NCBI RefSeq assembly: GCF_026626745.1
Contig: NZ_JAPNJW010000001.1
Span: 6,232,001-6,296,000 of the forward strand
Source: Nannocystis sp. RBIL2
GTDB taxonomy: Bacteria; Myxococcota_A; Polyangia; Nannocystales; Nannocystaceae
Length of the DNA: 64,000 nucleotides
Direction of reading: 5' to 3'
In this document: in pieces, positions 17,712-26,109 of the stretch
Layout of the letters: the number at the start of each line of letters is the position of its first letter
Position numbering within the stretch: the stretch's first letter is position 1
Position numbers and translations under genes: made by a program
The notes under the pieces: model-generated
Databases searched by the model: none
The model's input: only the letters and a program-made list of their open reading frames with translations
What the model was told of the DNA's origin: nothing

Positions 17712-18551
17712 TCAGTCGACGCGGAAGACCAGCTGCGCGCCGGTGCTGGCGCCGCTGGCCAGGTCGACGCCGAGGCGAGGGAGCAATTGGGGGCACAGCG
17801 GGTCGACGAGGCGCGACCAGCAGCCGCACGGGCCGCCGGCGCCCTGGCTGCAGAAGCGCAGGTCGAGGCCGTCGAAGACGCTGCGCCAGTCGGCGATGAT
17901 GGTGCTCGACTCGGGGTCGAAGCCGTCGAGGGCGACGTCGAATTGATTCGGGCGCTGGCACGTGCCGAGGCACCCGTCGGCCCCGAGGTCGATGCCGACG
18001 CCGGAGAAGATTGGGTCGCTGGCGGAGTGGGGCTCGAACTTGCCCCACGCGGCGAAGAAGACGTGGGCGCCGGTGACTGCGGAGCGCAGGGTCGGCTCGC
18101 CCAGCGGCGCGGGCAGGTCGGCCGGGTCGGCGAGGTCGAGCTCGGGCGGGACGCCGACGCGGAAGCGGAGACCGACGTAGTCGGCGCGCTCGCTGCGGTG
18201 GGCCTCGGAGAGGACGCCGCGGATCGTCTTGTTGAGGGCCGGGGTGCCGCGGCTGCACTCGCCGCTGGCGTCCTCGAAGTCGAGGAGGGCGACGCCGCGG
18301 GCCTGGAACTGGCCGTCGTCGAGCAGCTCCAGCGGGTGCTCGGTGCCGTCGGCGGTGACGAGGCGGATGGCGTGAACGAACACGCGGAAGTCCTGCGGCT
18401 TCACGTTGGCGGCGGCCTCGGGGTACACCTCGCTGCAGCTGAAGTAGGAGCCGGCGACGGTGGGACGGAAGAACAGCTCGATGGTGCCGTCGTCGGTGTC
18501 GCGTTCAGTGCAGGCGGCGAGGAGGGCGAGGGACACGAGGAGCGCGCGCAT
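17712..18551 (-). CDS. MbnP-like lipoprotein (metallo-mystery pair, four-Cys)
   Basis: 279 residues with lipobox LLAAC (Cys14). The body follows the MbnP/TIGR04052 pattern: an opening beta-strand (TIELFFRPTVAGSYFSC), DFRVFVHAIRLVTADG, a VALLDFEDASGEC segment, a NKTIRGVL turn, and the YVGLRFRVGVPPELD strand. Paired cysteines appear at GEC, CLGTC and FCSQGAGGPCGCW. MbnP is a copper-binding partner of the di-haem enzyme MbnH. No MbnH-like gene is adjacent. The gene 103 bases upstream encodes a His/Thr-rich lipoprotein, a plausible metal-binding partner. Confidence 0.68.
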   Translation of the reverse strand: MRALLVSLALLAACTERDTDDGTIELFFRPTVAGSYFSCSEVYPEAAANVKPQDFRVFVHAIRLVTADGTEHPLELLDDGQFQARGVALLDFEDASGECSRGTPALNKTIRGVLSEAHRSERADYVGLRFRVGVPPELDLADPADLPAPLGEPTLRSAVTGAHVFFAAWGKFEPHSASDPIFSGVGIDLGADGCLGTCQRPNQFDVALDGFDPESSTIIADWRSVFDGLDLRFCSQGAGGPCGCWSRLVDPLCPQLLPRLGVDLASGASTGAQLVFRVD

Positions 18552-18654
18552 CCGTCCAGTTTAGCCGATATGGCCGGAGACGGGCCGCAGGCCGGCCCGG
18601 ACGTCCGTCGGCGGACCGATGGTTTTCACCGTTCTGCCGGAGAACTCGACGGCC

Positions 18655-19146
18655 TCACGCACACGGCGCGCCGCCGATGGCGGCCTCGCACAGCGACGCG
18701 TCGCCGGCCGCTTGCTCGCAGTGATACAGCCGGCACTCCAGCGAATCCCCGGACATCGCAGGCATGCCCACGGTCGGCAGCATCGCTGCGTCGGCGTTGC
18801 AGTTGAGCTCCGATTGCGGGTGCTCCTCGCCCCAGGTGCCGTGATACTGGTCGTGACAATTGACCAGCATGCACTCGCAATAATCAGCGGCGGGCGAGCT
18901 GCCGTCCGTCGTCGCCTCGGTCGACGTGTGCTCGTGGCCAGTCGACGTCGGCTCGGTGGCGTGCTCGTGCTCGGTGGTGTGCTCGTGCGCAGTGGTGCCG
19001 GCGGTGCCGTCGGTGGTGCCGGTGCCGTCGGTGGTCGAGCTGTGCGCGTGGTCGCCGCTGGTGTCGTGCGAGTCGTGGTCGGTGCCGGAGTGGGTGGTCC
19101 CGCAGGCGGCCAGGGCGAGGAGCAGGGGCGCGAGGATCGTCTTCAT
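18655..19146 (-). CDS. His/Thr-rich lipoprotein with Cys-rich C-terminal domain
   Basis: 163 residues: signal with lipobox ALAAC (Cys15), then a low-complexity stretch (about 17-85) in which His alternates with Thr, Glu, Asp and Ser (HDSHDTSGDHAHSS, AHEHTTEHEHATE), and a C-terminal domain with conserved-looking cysteines (DYCECMLVNCHDQYH, SLECRLYHCEQAAGD). The His-rich linker could bind copper, zinc or nickel; this is inference. It lies upstream of, and in the same orientation as, the MbnP-like gene. Confidence 0.78.
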   Translation of the reverse strand: MKTILAPLLLALAACGTTHSGTDHDSHDTSGDHAHSSTTDGTGTTDGTAGTTAHEHTTEHEHATEPTSTGHEHTSTEATTDGSSPAADYCECMLVNCHDQYHGTWGEEHPQSELNCNADAAMLPTVGMPAMSGDSLECRLYHCEQAAGDASLCEAAIGGAPCA

Positions 19147-20082
19147 GGCGGGTGGGTTCGCGGTACGTTCGGCCCGGGCGAGCGGACCGGCGGAGCACTG
19201 TAGCCGAGGTGGCGGCAGGGCCGCGGTGCGGCGGCTTGTCGCAGGGCTTCGCGCGCCCCGGCGGAGTGCGTGGGGCTCGCCGGCGACGCTTCAGCCCACG
19301 CGCATGAGCGAACTCGCGACGGGTGCGCGGATCGGTGTGGCACCGGAGATCCATAAGGCTCGCCCCCATGCATCGCGCTCGCATCCTCGCCTGTCGCCGG
19401 GTGGCTGGCGACCGCGCTCTGCGACTTCGACCGCGACGACCTCGACGGGTGCGCGGGCCAGAGGGAGGATGTCCTCGAGGACAGGTGGCCGCGCTCTCGG
19501 CCTGCGTCCGCGACCGCGACCGGCGCGTCAAGACGGATGCTCCTCACCGGCGACGATCACCGCCGCGAGCGCGGGGCCCAAGCTTCTCGATTCGGGGCAC
19601 GGGCGACTCGGCTCGACCCGCGGATGGTTGATGACGGTCCGCCGTGAGGGGTCGACGAATTCGAGAAACGAGCCGCCCCCTTTAATAAAGTGTGTGTGGA
19701 TTGATGCGTGTGTTCACATCATGCGATCGCCGTCCATCGCGCGAGCGTCACGATACTGTCATCGTGAGTCGCGGACTTCACGCATTCGCGTTGTCACCGC
19801 CGATGAATGGTGACTCATCCGAGCTGTCTGTGTGAGTGGGATGGAGTGCCGCATTGGATGTGACAGCGGCGCGCCAGCGAGCCGTTCTGGGCGCGGTGTG
19901 CCACAATATGTGCCGAGATTGCTGCGATGTTTGGGCCTGCGCACCGGTGCAGGAAGCGGTCAGATCTGGGGCAGGACAGCGTTCTGTGGCCGAGACCGCT
20001 GGCTCCAGGGGCGCGAATGGCGGTATCGGCGCCGAAATCAATGTGTACACCGCGTCGATGAACTGGAGTAGCTTGCTTTCTT
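19147..20082. other. 936-base stretch with no convincing gene
   Basis: No reading frame here has a recognisable domain, export signal or start context; long open frames on both strands are low-complexity Arg/Ala/Pro shadows. One copy of the dispersed palindrome (ATGTCCTCGAGGACAGGT) is at 19469-19486. The last 400 bases are noticeably less GC-rich (for example TTTAATAAAGTGTG at 19681-19694), so promoter elements for the metallophosphoesterase gene at 20083 are likely here, although I cannot point to definite -35/-10 boxes. Confidence 0.5.
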
Positions 20083-21450
20083 ATGCACTCCCGTCATTTC
20101 CTCCTGGGCCTCCCTGCGTGTCTGGGCATCGCCTGTTCGAGCGGCGCGGGGACCGAACATTCCGGATTCAGCAGCGCGACCCTCAGCGCGAGCGGCTATA
20201 CGTCGCCGGCGTCGACGGGGCTCACCGAGGCCGACACGAGCAGCAGCGGGTCGACCAGCGGGGGGACCCATGTAGGCACCGACGGCGGGACCGCCGCAGA
20301 GCCGGCGCCGACCACGGACGGCGCGTCGACCACCACCGGCAACCTGAGCGGGGCGTTTGAAACATCGGACCTGACCACGAGCGGCGGTGTGCCGACGACC
20401 ACGCAGGACGGGCCAGCGACGACAGACCTCGGGCCCGACGCGACGACCACTGGCACGAGCGGCACGACCGGGACGAGCGGGACGACCGGCACGAGCGGCG
20501 ACGGCACGACCGGCGGGCAGGGCAAGCCGGTCCCCGACAACGCGACCGACGAGAACCTGCTGGTGGCGCTGATCGGCGACCAGGGCACCGGCAGCGACAC
20601 CAAGGCGGTGTACGAGCTGCTGCTCAGCGAGAAGGCCGACTTCGTCATCATCCTCGGCGACTTCGATTACGGCGACGATCCCGACGCCTGGGCCGACGAG
20701 ATGGACAGCGTGCTCGGCGACAGCTTCCCGGTGTTCGGGGTGATCGGCAACCACGACACCGACGCGTGGTCGGGCTACCAGGACAAGCTGAAGGCCCGCC
20801 TGGCGAAGATCGCCGGCGCCAGCTGCGAGGGCGACCTCGGCGTCAAGTCGAACTGCACGTACCGCGGGCTCCACTTCGTGCTGTCCGGCCTCGGCACCAA
20901 GGGCTCCGACGGCGACCACGAGAAGCACATCGCCCAGGTGCTGACGGCCGACGACCACCTGTGGAGCATCTGCACGTTCCACAAGAACCAGCGCGACCTG
21001 CAGGCCGGCGACAAACCCGACGACCTGACGTGGAAGGCGCTGCAGGCCTGTCAGAACGACGGGTCGATCATCGCCATGGGCCACGAGCATTCGTACGCGC
21101 GCACGCGCACGCTCACCGACGTGGGTAACAAGGGTGCAGCCCATGGTGCCACCGGGATGGCCGAGTTGTTGGAGGTGGGCCCGGGGCGCACGTTCTCGGT
21201 GGTGTCGGGCCTCGGCGGCAAGAGCATCCGCGACTGGGACTCGGGCCTCCACGGCAACGAGAATTGGTGGGGCTCCGTCTACACCAAGAACTACTGGCTG
21301 AAGAACGGGGTCGAGGAGGAGAACTTCGAGGCCGAACACGGGGCCCTGTTCCTCCGCTTCTTCGTCGACGGCGACCCCAACGCGGCCCAGGGCTATTTTA
21401 AAAACATCAAGGGCGACGTGATCGACGAGTTCGACATCGTCCACAAATAG
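20083..21450 (+). CDS. metallophosphoesterase lipoprotein
   Basis: 455 residues. Signal MHSRHFLLGLPACLGIAC places the lipid anchor at Cys18; a long Thr/Ser/Gly linker reaches about residue 150. The calcineurin-like fold then shows all metal motifs: VALIGDQG (GD), IILGDFDYGD (GDxxY/D), VIGNHDTD (GNHD) and MGHEHSYAR (GHxH) near the end of the catalytic core. This resembles the purple acid phosphatase/tartrate-resistant type, working on phosphoesters outside the cytoplasm. No close same-strand neighbour suggests a pathway. Confidence 0.92.
   Translation: MHSRHFLLGLPACLGIACSSGAGTEHSGFSSATLSASGYTSPASTGLTEADTSSSGSTSGGTHVGTDGGTAAEPAPTTDGASTTTGNLSGAFETSDLTTSGGVPTTTQDGPATTDLGPDATTTGTSGTTGTSGTTGTSGDGTTGGQGKPVPDNATDENLLVALIGDQGTGSDTKAVYELLLSEKADFVIILGDFDYGDDPDAWADEMDSVLGDSFPVFGVIGNHDTDAWSGYQDKLKARLAKIAGASCEGDLGVKSNCTYRGLHFVLSGLGTKGSDGDHEKHIAQVLTADDHLWSICTFHKNQRDLQAGDKPDDLTWKALQACQNDGSIIAMGHEHSYARTRTLTDVGNKGAAHGATGMAELLEVGPGRTFSVVSGLGGKSIRDWDSGLHGNENWWGSVYTKNYWLKNGVEEENFEAEHGALFLRFFVDGDPNAAQGYFKNIKGDVIDEFDIVHK
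20451..20515 (+). repeat. 12-base tandem repeat inside the lipoprotein linker
   Basis: Units close to GGCACGAGCGGC/GGGACGACCGGC repeat about five times with small substitutions, encoding Gly-Thr-Ser-Gly/Thr-Thr steps of the linker. It is in frame, so copy-number change would alter linker length without breaking the protein. Confidence 0.8.
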
Positions 21451-21540
21451 CGGCAGGGCGGCGCCGGTTTCGCGGGCGAAGGTGAATCGAGGCAATGGCG
21501 GCGCCGGATTCGCAGTTGGGCGCGAATCGGGGCAGGGCGA

Positions 21541-22497
21541 TCAGCGCCAGGCACTCAAAAAGGCGTTGTCGCAGGCGAGGTCGTTGGCGATCGTGGTCGA
21601 GCGCCGGGCCGAGAGCGAGGCGAACGGGTTCGACGCCGGGGCCAGCAGCGGCTCGGCGCCGATCGCCCTGAGCACGCGAGCCTCGCCGGCGGCCTCCCAC
21701 TTGCGATAGCTGGTGATCGCAAACGGGACGCCCGAGCCGCGCAGCTCGTGCATGGTCGGCTTCCACGAGGGATAGAGGAGGAGGCCGCAGTCGTAGCCGA
21801 TGACGAGGTCGGGCCGCCCGAGCTCGGTCCACAGGGCGCGCCGGTACAGGCCCGACACCGCCCGCACCCCCGGCCCGAGGTCGCCGGCGACCAACTCGGG
21901 GCCGACGAGGGTGATGGCGAAGCGGCGCCCGGGGAACAGCGGCTCCAGCCCTCGCCACAGCGCCGGTGAGACGTCACGCTCGCGCTGGGCGGCGGCGATC
22001 ACGTGGACAGAGAGCGTTCCCGATGTGTTCGATGGGACATGTTCGGAGAGCAAGGTGAGGACGTGGGCGAGTGTCAGCGGACGCGTGGCCAGGTCGCTCA
22101 GGCAGCGCCGCAGGGCAGGTGCGAGGTCGGGGCCGAGCCAGTCGTCCCAGCCGCCGGGGACGAGGTCGCTGCGCCGCGCACGGGCGAGCAAGATGGCCTC
22201 GAGCCGCTCGCGCGGGTGCTCGGCGAGGAAGGCGAGGTCGTCGGCGATGTGCCGCAGATCGGGGCAGACCGGGCCGTGCCAGCGGTGGTCGAGCTCGCGG
22301 TGCTCGTCGCCGCAATAGGCGACGCCGTCGCAGCCGAGGCAGGGCCGGGCCGGGCTGGCGCCGCACACGAGGCAGGCGTGCGCGGACGAGGGGGCGGCGA
22401 GCGGCGCAGGCCCGGAGGTCGCGGGCGGGCGCGGCTCGAGGCGGGCCATCTTCTCGAGCTCGGCGCACTGGCTGGGATAGTCGAGCAGCCGCGGCAT
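21541..22497 (-). CDS. MYND-type zinc finger protein with MSS51-like C-terminal domain
   Basis: The open frame extends to 22800, but upstream codons are low-complexity; the ATG at 22497 gives 318 residues beginning MPRLLDYPSQCAELEKMARL. A MYND finger lies at about residues 42-78: C-x2-C, C-x2-C, AYCGDEHRELDHRWHGPVC, matching the C-C-C-C-C-H/C-H-C order. The rest (LTLAHVLTLLSEHVPSNTSG, ITLVGPELV, DLVIGYDCGLLLYPSWKP, VPFAITSYRKWEA) resembles the C-terminal domain attached to MYND fingers in eukaryotic MSS51-type proteins. MYND fingers mediate protein contacts. Uncommon in bacteria; role unknown. The alternative start is 22449. Confidence 0.75.
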   Translation of the reverse strand: MPRLLDYPSQCAELEKMARLEPRPPATSGPAPLAAPSSAHACLVCGASPARPCLGCDGVAYCGDEHRELDHRWHGPVCPDLRHIADDLAFLAEHPRERLEAILLARARRSDLVPGGWDDWLGPDLAPALRRCLSDLATRPLTLAHVLTLLSEHVPSNTSGTLSVHVIAAAQRERDVSPALWRGLEPLFPGRRFAITLVGPELVAGDLGPGVRAVSGLYRRALWTELGRPDLVIGYDCGLLLYPSWKPTMHELRGSGVPFAITSYRKWEAAGEARVLRAIGAEPLLAPASNPFASLSARRSTTIANDLACDNAFLSAWR

Positions 22498-22720
22498 CTC
22501 GCGCAGGAGTGTAGGACCGCGAATGTCGGCGCGGGCAGCGACCGCGCACGGGCAGGCGAGGCCGGGGACGAGGATGCAGTGGCGGGGCCGGCCGGCGATC
22601 GGGCCGCGGCTGCGCTCGCGGCCGCGGAGGGAGGTCGATCGCCCGGCGGGTTCTCCATGCGAAATTGCCGCGCGCGAGCGCGGTATCCGCGGACGGGACG
22701 CGCTAAGCTGCCGCAAGCCC

Positions 22721-24424
22721 GTGCAGTCGTCGCTCGAGACCCGCGCGTCCCGATCCCGCCTCGCGGGGGCCGACGCGAGCGAGCGCGGCGCAGTGTTCAC
22801 GCGCCCCGAGGTGGTCGAGGCGCTGCTCGACCTGGCGGGTTACACGGCCGATCGGCCGCTTCACGATTGGTCGGTGCTCGAGCCGTCGTTCGGCGCGGGT
22901 GATTTTCTGCTGGCGATCGTCGAGCGACTGCTGATCGCGAGTGAGTCCGCGGGACTGGGACCCGCGGACGCGCGAAGGCTCGGTCCGGCGGTCCGCGGGG
23001 TCGAGGTCCACGCGGAGTCGTTCGCACGCACGCGCGAGCGCTTGCAGGCGCGGCTGCGCCGGTGGGGCGCGAGCGGGCGCGACGCGAGCTGGCTGTGCGA
23101 GGCGTGGCTGACCCGCGGCGACTTCCTGCTCGCGCCGCTGACGGGCCCGTTCGACGTGGTGGTCGGCAACCCGCCGTACGTGCGGCAGGAGCGGATCCCC
23201 GAGGCACTGCTCGCGGAATATCGCCGGCGCTATTCTACCATCTACGACCGCGCCGACCTGTACGTGCCGTTCTTCGAGCGCGGCCTGCAGCTGCTCGGCG
23301 ACGGCGGGCGGCTGGCGTTCATCTGCGCCAACCGCTGGCTGAAGAACCGCTACGGCGGGCCGCTGCGGGGGCTGGTGGCCCGCGACTATCACCTGTCGCA
23401 CTACATCGACATGGAGGGCACGGACGCGTTCCAGTCGGAGGTGTCCGCGTATCCGGCGATCACGGTGATCCGGCGCGGGGCAGGCGAGACGACGCGGATC
23501 GCCCGCAGGCCGCAGATCGAAGGCGAGCTGCCCGCGGTGGTGCAGGCGATGACGCGCGCCGGTCCGGTCGGCGATCCGCGCGTGGAGGAGGTGGCGCAGG
23601 CGGTCCGCGGCGAAGACCCGTGGCTGCTCGACGGCGCCGATCAGCTGGCGGTGCTCCGCCGGCTCGAGCGCGAGTTCGTGACGCTCGAGGACGCCGGCTG
23701 CCGGGTGGGGATCGGAGTGGCGACCGGGGCCGACCGGGTCTTCATCGCCGACTTCGCGGCGCTGCCGGTGGAGCCGGCGCGCAAGCTGCCGCTGGTGATG
23801 GCGGCGGACCTGCGCGAGGGGGCGATCGCGTGGCGAGGCCGCGGGATCGTCAATCCGTTCGAGGCCGACGGGACGCTGGCCGAGGCGGGGCTTTATCCGA
23901 AATTCGCGGCGTACGTGGGGGGGCACCGCGAGGCGCTGCAGCGGCGCTACGTGGCCCGGCGCAACCCGGAGGCGTGGTACCGGACGATCGATCGCATCGA
24001 ACCGGCGCTGACGCGCACGCCCAAGCTGCTGATCCCCGACATCAAGGGCGAGGCGACCGTGGCGTACGACGAGGGGCGGTATTATCCGCACCACAATCTT
24101 TATCACGTGACGTCGTCGACGTGGGACCTGCGGGCGCTGGCGACGATCCTGCGCTCGTCGCTGGCGGTGCTGTTCGTCGCCAACTACGGGATCAAGATGG
24201 CCGGCGGCTTCTTGCGGTTCCAGGCCCAGTATCTGCGGCGGATCCGCGTGCCCCGCTGGGCCGAGGTGCCCGCCTCGGTGCGCGCGTCGCTGATCGCGGC
24301 GGCGCCGGACGACGCGGCTGCGATCGATCGCGCGACGTTCGCTGCCTATGAAATTGGGCGCGCGGAGGGCGAGACGATCCGCCGCGCGGCAGCGGGAGCT
24401 CGCGTCACCCGCAAGTCATTTTAG
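22721..24424 (+). CDS. N6-adenine DNA methyltransferase, Eco57I/TaqI-like
   Basis: GTG start at 22721 chosen because upstream codons are low-complexity; it gives 567 residues. SAM-binding motif I appears in VLEPSFGAGDFLLA, motif IV is NPPYVRQE (amino-methyltransferase active site), and GGRLAFICANRWLKNRYGG follows. The second half (LLIPDIKGEATVAYDEGRYYPHHNLYHV, IKMAGGFLRFQAQYLRRIRVP) is a TaqI-like specificity region. No nuclease domain is visible within the protein and no restriction gene is adjacent, so it may be a solitary methyltransferase or the modification half of a separated system. Confidence 0.85.
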   Translation: MQSSLETRASRSRLAGADASERGAVFTRPEVVEALLDLAGYTADRPLHDWSVLEPSFGAGDFLLAIVERLLIASESAGLGPADARRLGPAVRGVEVHAESFARTRERLQARLRRWGASGRDASWLCEAWLTRGDFLLAPLTGPFDVVVGNPPYVRQERIPEALLAEYRRRYSTIYDRADLYVPFFERGLQLLGDGGRLAFICANRWLKNRYGGPLRGLVARDYHLSHYIDMEGTDAFQSEVSAYPAITVIRRGAGETTRIARRPQIEGELPAVVQAMTRAGPVGDPRVEEVAQAVRGEDPWLLDGADQLAVLRRLEREFVTLEDAGCRVGIGVATGADRVFIADFAALPVEPARKLPLVMAADLREGAIAWRGRGIVNPFEADGTLAEAGLYPKFAAYVGGHREALQRRYVARRNPEAWYRTIDRIEPALTRTPKLLIPDIKGEATVAYDEGRYYPHHNLYHVTSSTWDLRALATILRSSLAVLFVANYGIKMAGGFLRFQAQYLRRIRVPRWAEVPASVRASLIAAAPDDAAAIDRATFAAYEIGRAEGETIRRAAAGARVTRKSF

Positions 24425-24425
24425 T

Positions 24426-24454
24426 AAAAAAAGACATGTCGTGAGAGACATGTC
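24426..24454 (-). terminator. intrinsic terminator of the halogenase-sedolisin operon, built from the dispersed palindrome
   Basis: Read on the minus strand, six bases after the sedolisin stop codon there is GACATGTC, a six-base loop, GACATGTC, then seven consecutive T. The two arms pair perfectly. This is a standard Rho-independent terminator, and the stem is a copy of the window-wide repeat. It also separates this operon from the convergent methyltransferase. Confidence 0.85.
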
Positions 24455-24459
24455 GAGAA

Positions 24460-26109
24460 TCACCGCTCGTCGGCGCTGCCGAGGCTCGCGGTGAGGCGGG
24501 CGACGTCGGGCACGCCGAGGCCGGTGGCGGGGTCGAAGCCGGGGGCGGCGCGGAAGCCGGGGAGGACTTGCCAGCGGCGGGTGCCGTCGGCGGCGAGCAG
24601 CGGCAGCTCGAGGTCGGTGTCACCGTCGACGATGTCGCGCAGCAGGGCAGGGTCGCGGGCGCAGGCGGCGTAGAGGCGCGGCTGGAGCTGGCCGAGGCGC
24701 GTGAGCCCGTGAGCGCGGCGGCGCTGGTTGAGGCGGGCGACGATGCCGGCCCAGATCGGCGCAGCCAGGCTGGTGCCGCCGGCGTCGTCGCGGAACTCGC
24801 CGTCGAACAGGCAGGCGTAGGCGGTCGTGTCGGAACCCCAGGCCATCAGGGCGACGTCGGGCTGGACGCGGCCCGTGGCGAACACGGGGGCGGCATCCGG
24901 GCCGCACGAGAACTCGCCGGGCAAGACGTCGCGCTGGTACTCGGGCACCGGCACGTGGACGCTGACCCCGCCGCTGCCGGCGAGCGCGGGCAGGCCGGTC
25001 GCCGCGCGCAGGGCCGGCGAGACCGGGGCGCTCCACGCGAGCTCGCGCCACGGCGAGCGCCGGGCCACCCGCGTGCCGCCGACGCTGAGGACGCGGGCCT
25101 CGCAGCCGGGGAAGGTGTCGCGCGGGACGAGGGCGTCGCAGGCGTCGCGCGCGGGGCCGCTGCTGGGGAAGCCGTCGTAGGCGCCCCAGTCGCCGCTGGC
25201 GGCGATCACCGTGATGCCGAGGACGGCGGCCAGATCGAGCAAGGTCGCGAACCTGCGCCGGCCGTGGACCGCGTAGTACTGACGGGCGGGGGCGCTCCAA
25301 CTGGTGACTGCCACGGTAGGCTTTCGAGACATGTCGGATAGGACATGTTTTAAAAAACAGCTCCATGGATCGGCGGCGACGGTCGGGTCGATGAAGTAGA
25401 CGACGAGGCGGGCGCGCGGGGCGACTGCGGCGAGCCACTGCAGGCCCATGGTGGCCTCGAAGCGGAACCGCGGATCGGCGGCGCAGGCGGCAAGGGGGGT
25501 GAGCTGGACCAGCTCGATCTGTGGCGAAGGGAGGCCGAAGGCGCGGGCGAAGCCGTGGACATCGCCGGCGTCGGGCACACCGCCGAGGGCCATGACTGCG
25601 ATCGTCTCGTCTTCGCCGTCGCTCGTTCGATCGAAGTGATAGCCGCGCAGGAGCTCGGCAGGTCGCAGGCCGGTCGCGGGGACTGGGGGCGGCGGGGCGC
25701 CGGGATCGGTGAGCGTGCGCGGCGGCTCCGGAGCGCGCCAGGGGCCGAGCTCGAGCGCTGCGACGCTCGCTGCGAGTGAGGGAGGGACGAGCGCCCGGGC
25801 GGCGTCGTCGACGAGGTGGCGGCGGGCGAGCAGCTGTTGCGCGCCCGCCTGTCCCAGGAGACAGGTGAGCTGCGCGCGGTCGAGCTCCGCGTGCCAGGTG
25901 AGGTCGGCGAGGCCGGACGCGGCGGCGCGGAGGTCGGCGCCGGCGAACCAAGACGTCGCCGCGGCGTGGACCGCGGGCGGCTGAGCGATCCTTGCGACGA
26001 GTTCGGTATGACCGAGGTGGCGGCCGGACAGCGGACCGCCGGGCGAGGAGACCGCGTCGGCGAGGTCGCTCAGATCGGCCGCCGCGGCCAGCTCCAGGCT
26101 CAGGCGCAC
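24460..26109 (-). CDS. S53 (sedolisin/kumamolisin-like) serine-carboxyl peptidase, one catalytic Asp replaced
   Basis: 549 residues from a GTG overlapping the halogenase gene's 3' end by ten bases, so translation is coupled. Residues 1-125 resemble the pro-kumamolisin activation domain; no signal peptide is seen. In the catalytic domain, Glu218 (RFEATMG), the oxyanion Asp near 308 (AASGDWGAYDG) and Ser447 (GGTSLAAP) are present. The Asp four residues after the Glu (E-x-x-x-D in active members) is Gly222 here. The enzyme may therefore be altered or inactive. In this cluster it could be a leader peptidase or scaffold. Two palindrome copies lie inside the frame (25328-25348 and 25848-25865). Confidence 0.85.
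   Translation of the reverse strand: MRLSLELAAAADLSDLADAVSSPGGPLSGRHLGHTELVARIAQPPAVHAAATSWFAGADLRAAASGLADLTWHAELDRAQLTCLLGQAGAQQLLARRHLVDDAARALVPPSLAASVAALELGPWRAPEPPRTLTDPGAPPPPVPATGLRPAELLRGYHFDRTSDGEDETIAVMALGGVPDAGDVHGFARAFGLPSPQIELVQLTPLAACAADPRFRFEATMGLQWLAAVAPRARLVVYFIDPTVAADPWSCFLKHVLSDMSRKPTVAVTSWSAPARQYYAVHGRRRFATLLDLAAVLGITVIAASGDWGAYDGFPSSGPARDACDALVPRDTFPGCEARVLSVGGTRVARRSPWRELAWSAPVSPALRAATGLPALAGSGGVSVHVPVPEYQRDVLPGEFSCGPDAAPVFATGRVQPDVALMAWGSDTTAYACLFDGEFRDDAGGTSLAAPIWAGIVARLNQRRRAHGLTRLGQLQPRLYAACARDPALLRDIVDGDTDLELPLLAADGTRRWQVLPGFRAAPGFDPATGLGVPDVARLTASLGSADER
25328..25348. repeat. dispersed palindrome inside the sedolisin gene
   Basis: GACATGTC-GGATAG-GACATGT within codons. 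On the coding strand it translates as HVLSDMSRKP. The closely similar copy in the beta-lactamase-family gene at 34371 encodes HVLDNMSTKP in the same frame. Confidence 0.8.

Noticed and set aside
19323..19813. Open frames in the 19147-20082 gap
   Set aside because: Arg/Ala/Gly-rich with no signal, domain or ribosome site; typical of high-GC non-coding DNA.
20451..20515. Microsatellite as a phase-variation switch
   Set aside because: The unit is 12 bases, a multiple of three, so slippage changes linker length but cannot switch the gene off.
22523..22720. Upstream extension of the methyltransferase gene
   Set aside because: Low-complexity Arg/Ala/Gly codons antisense to the MYND gene start; the GTG at 22721 is the more likely start.
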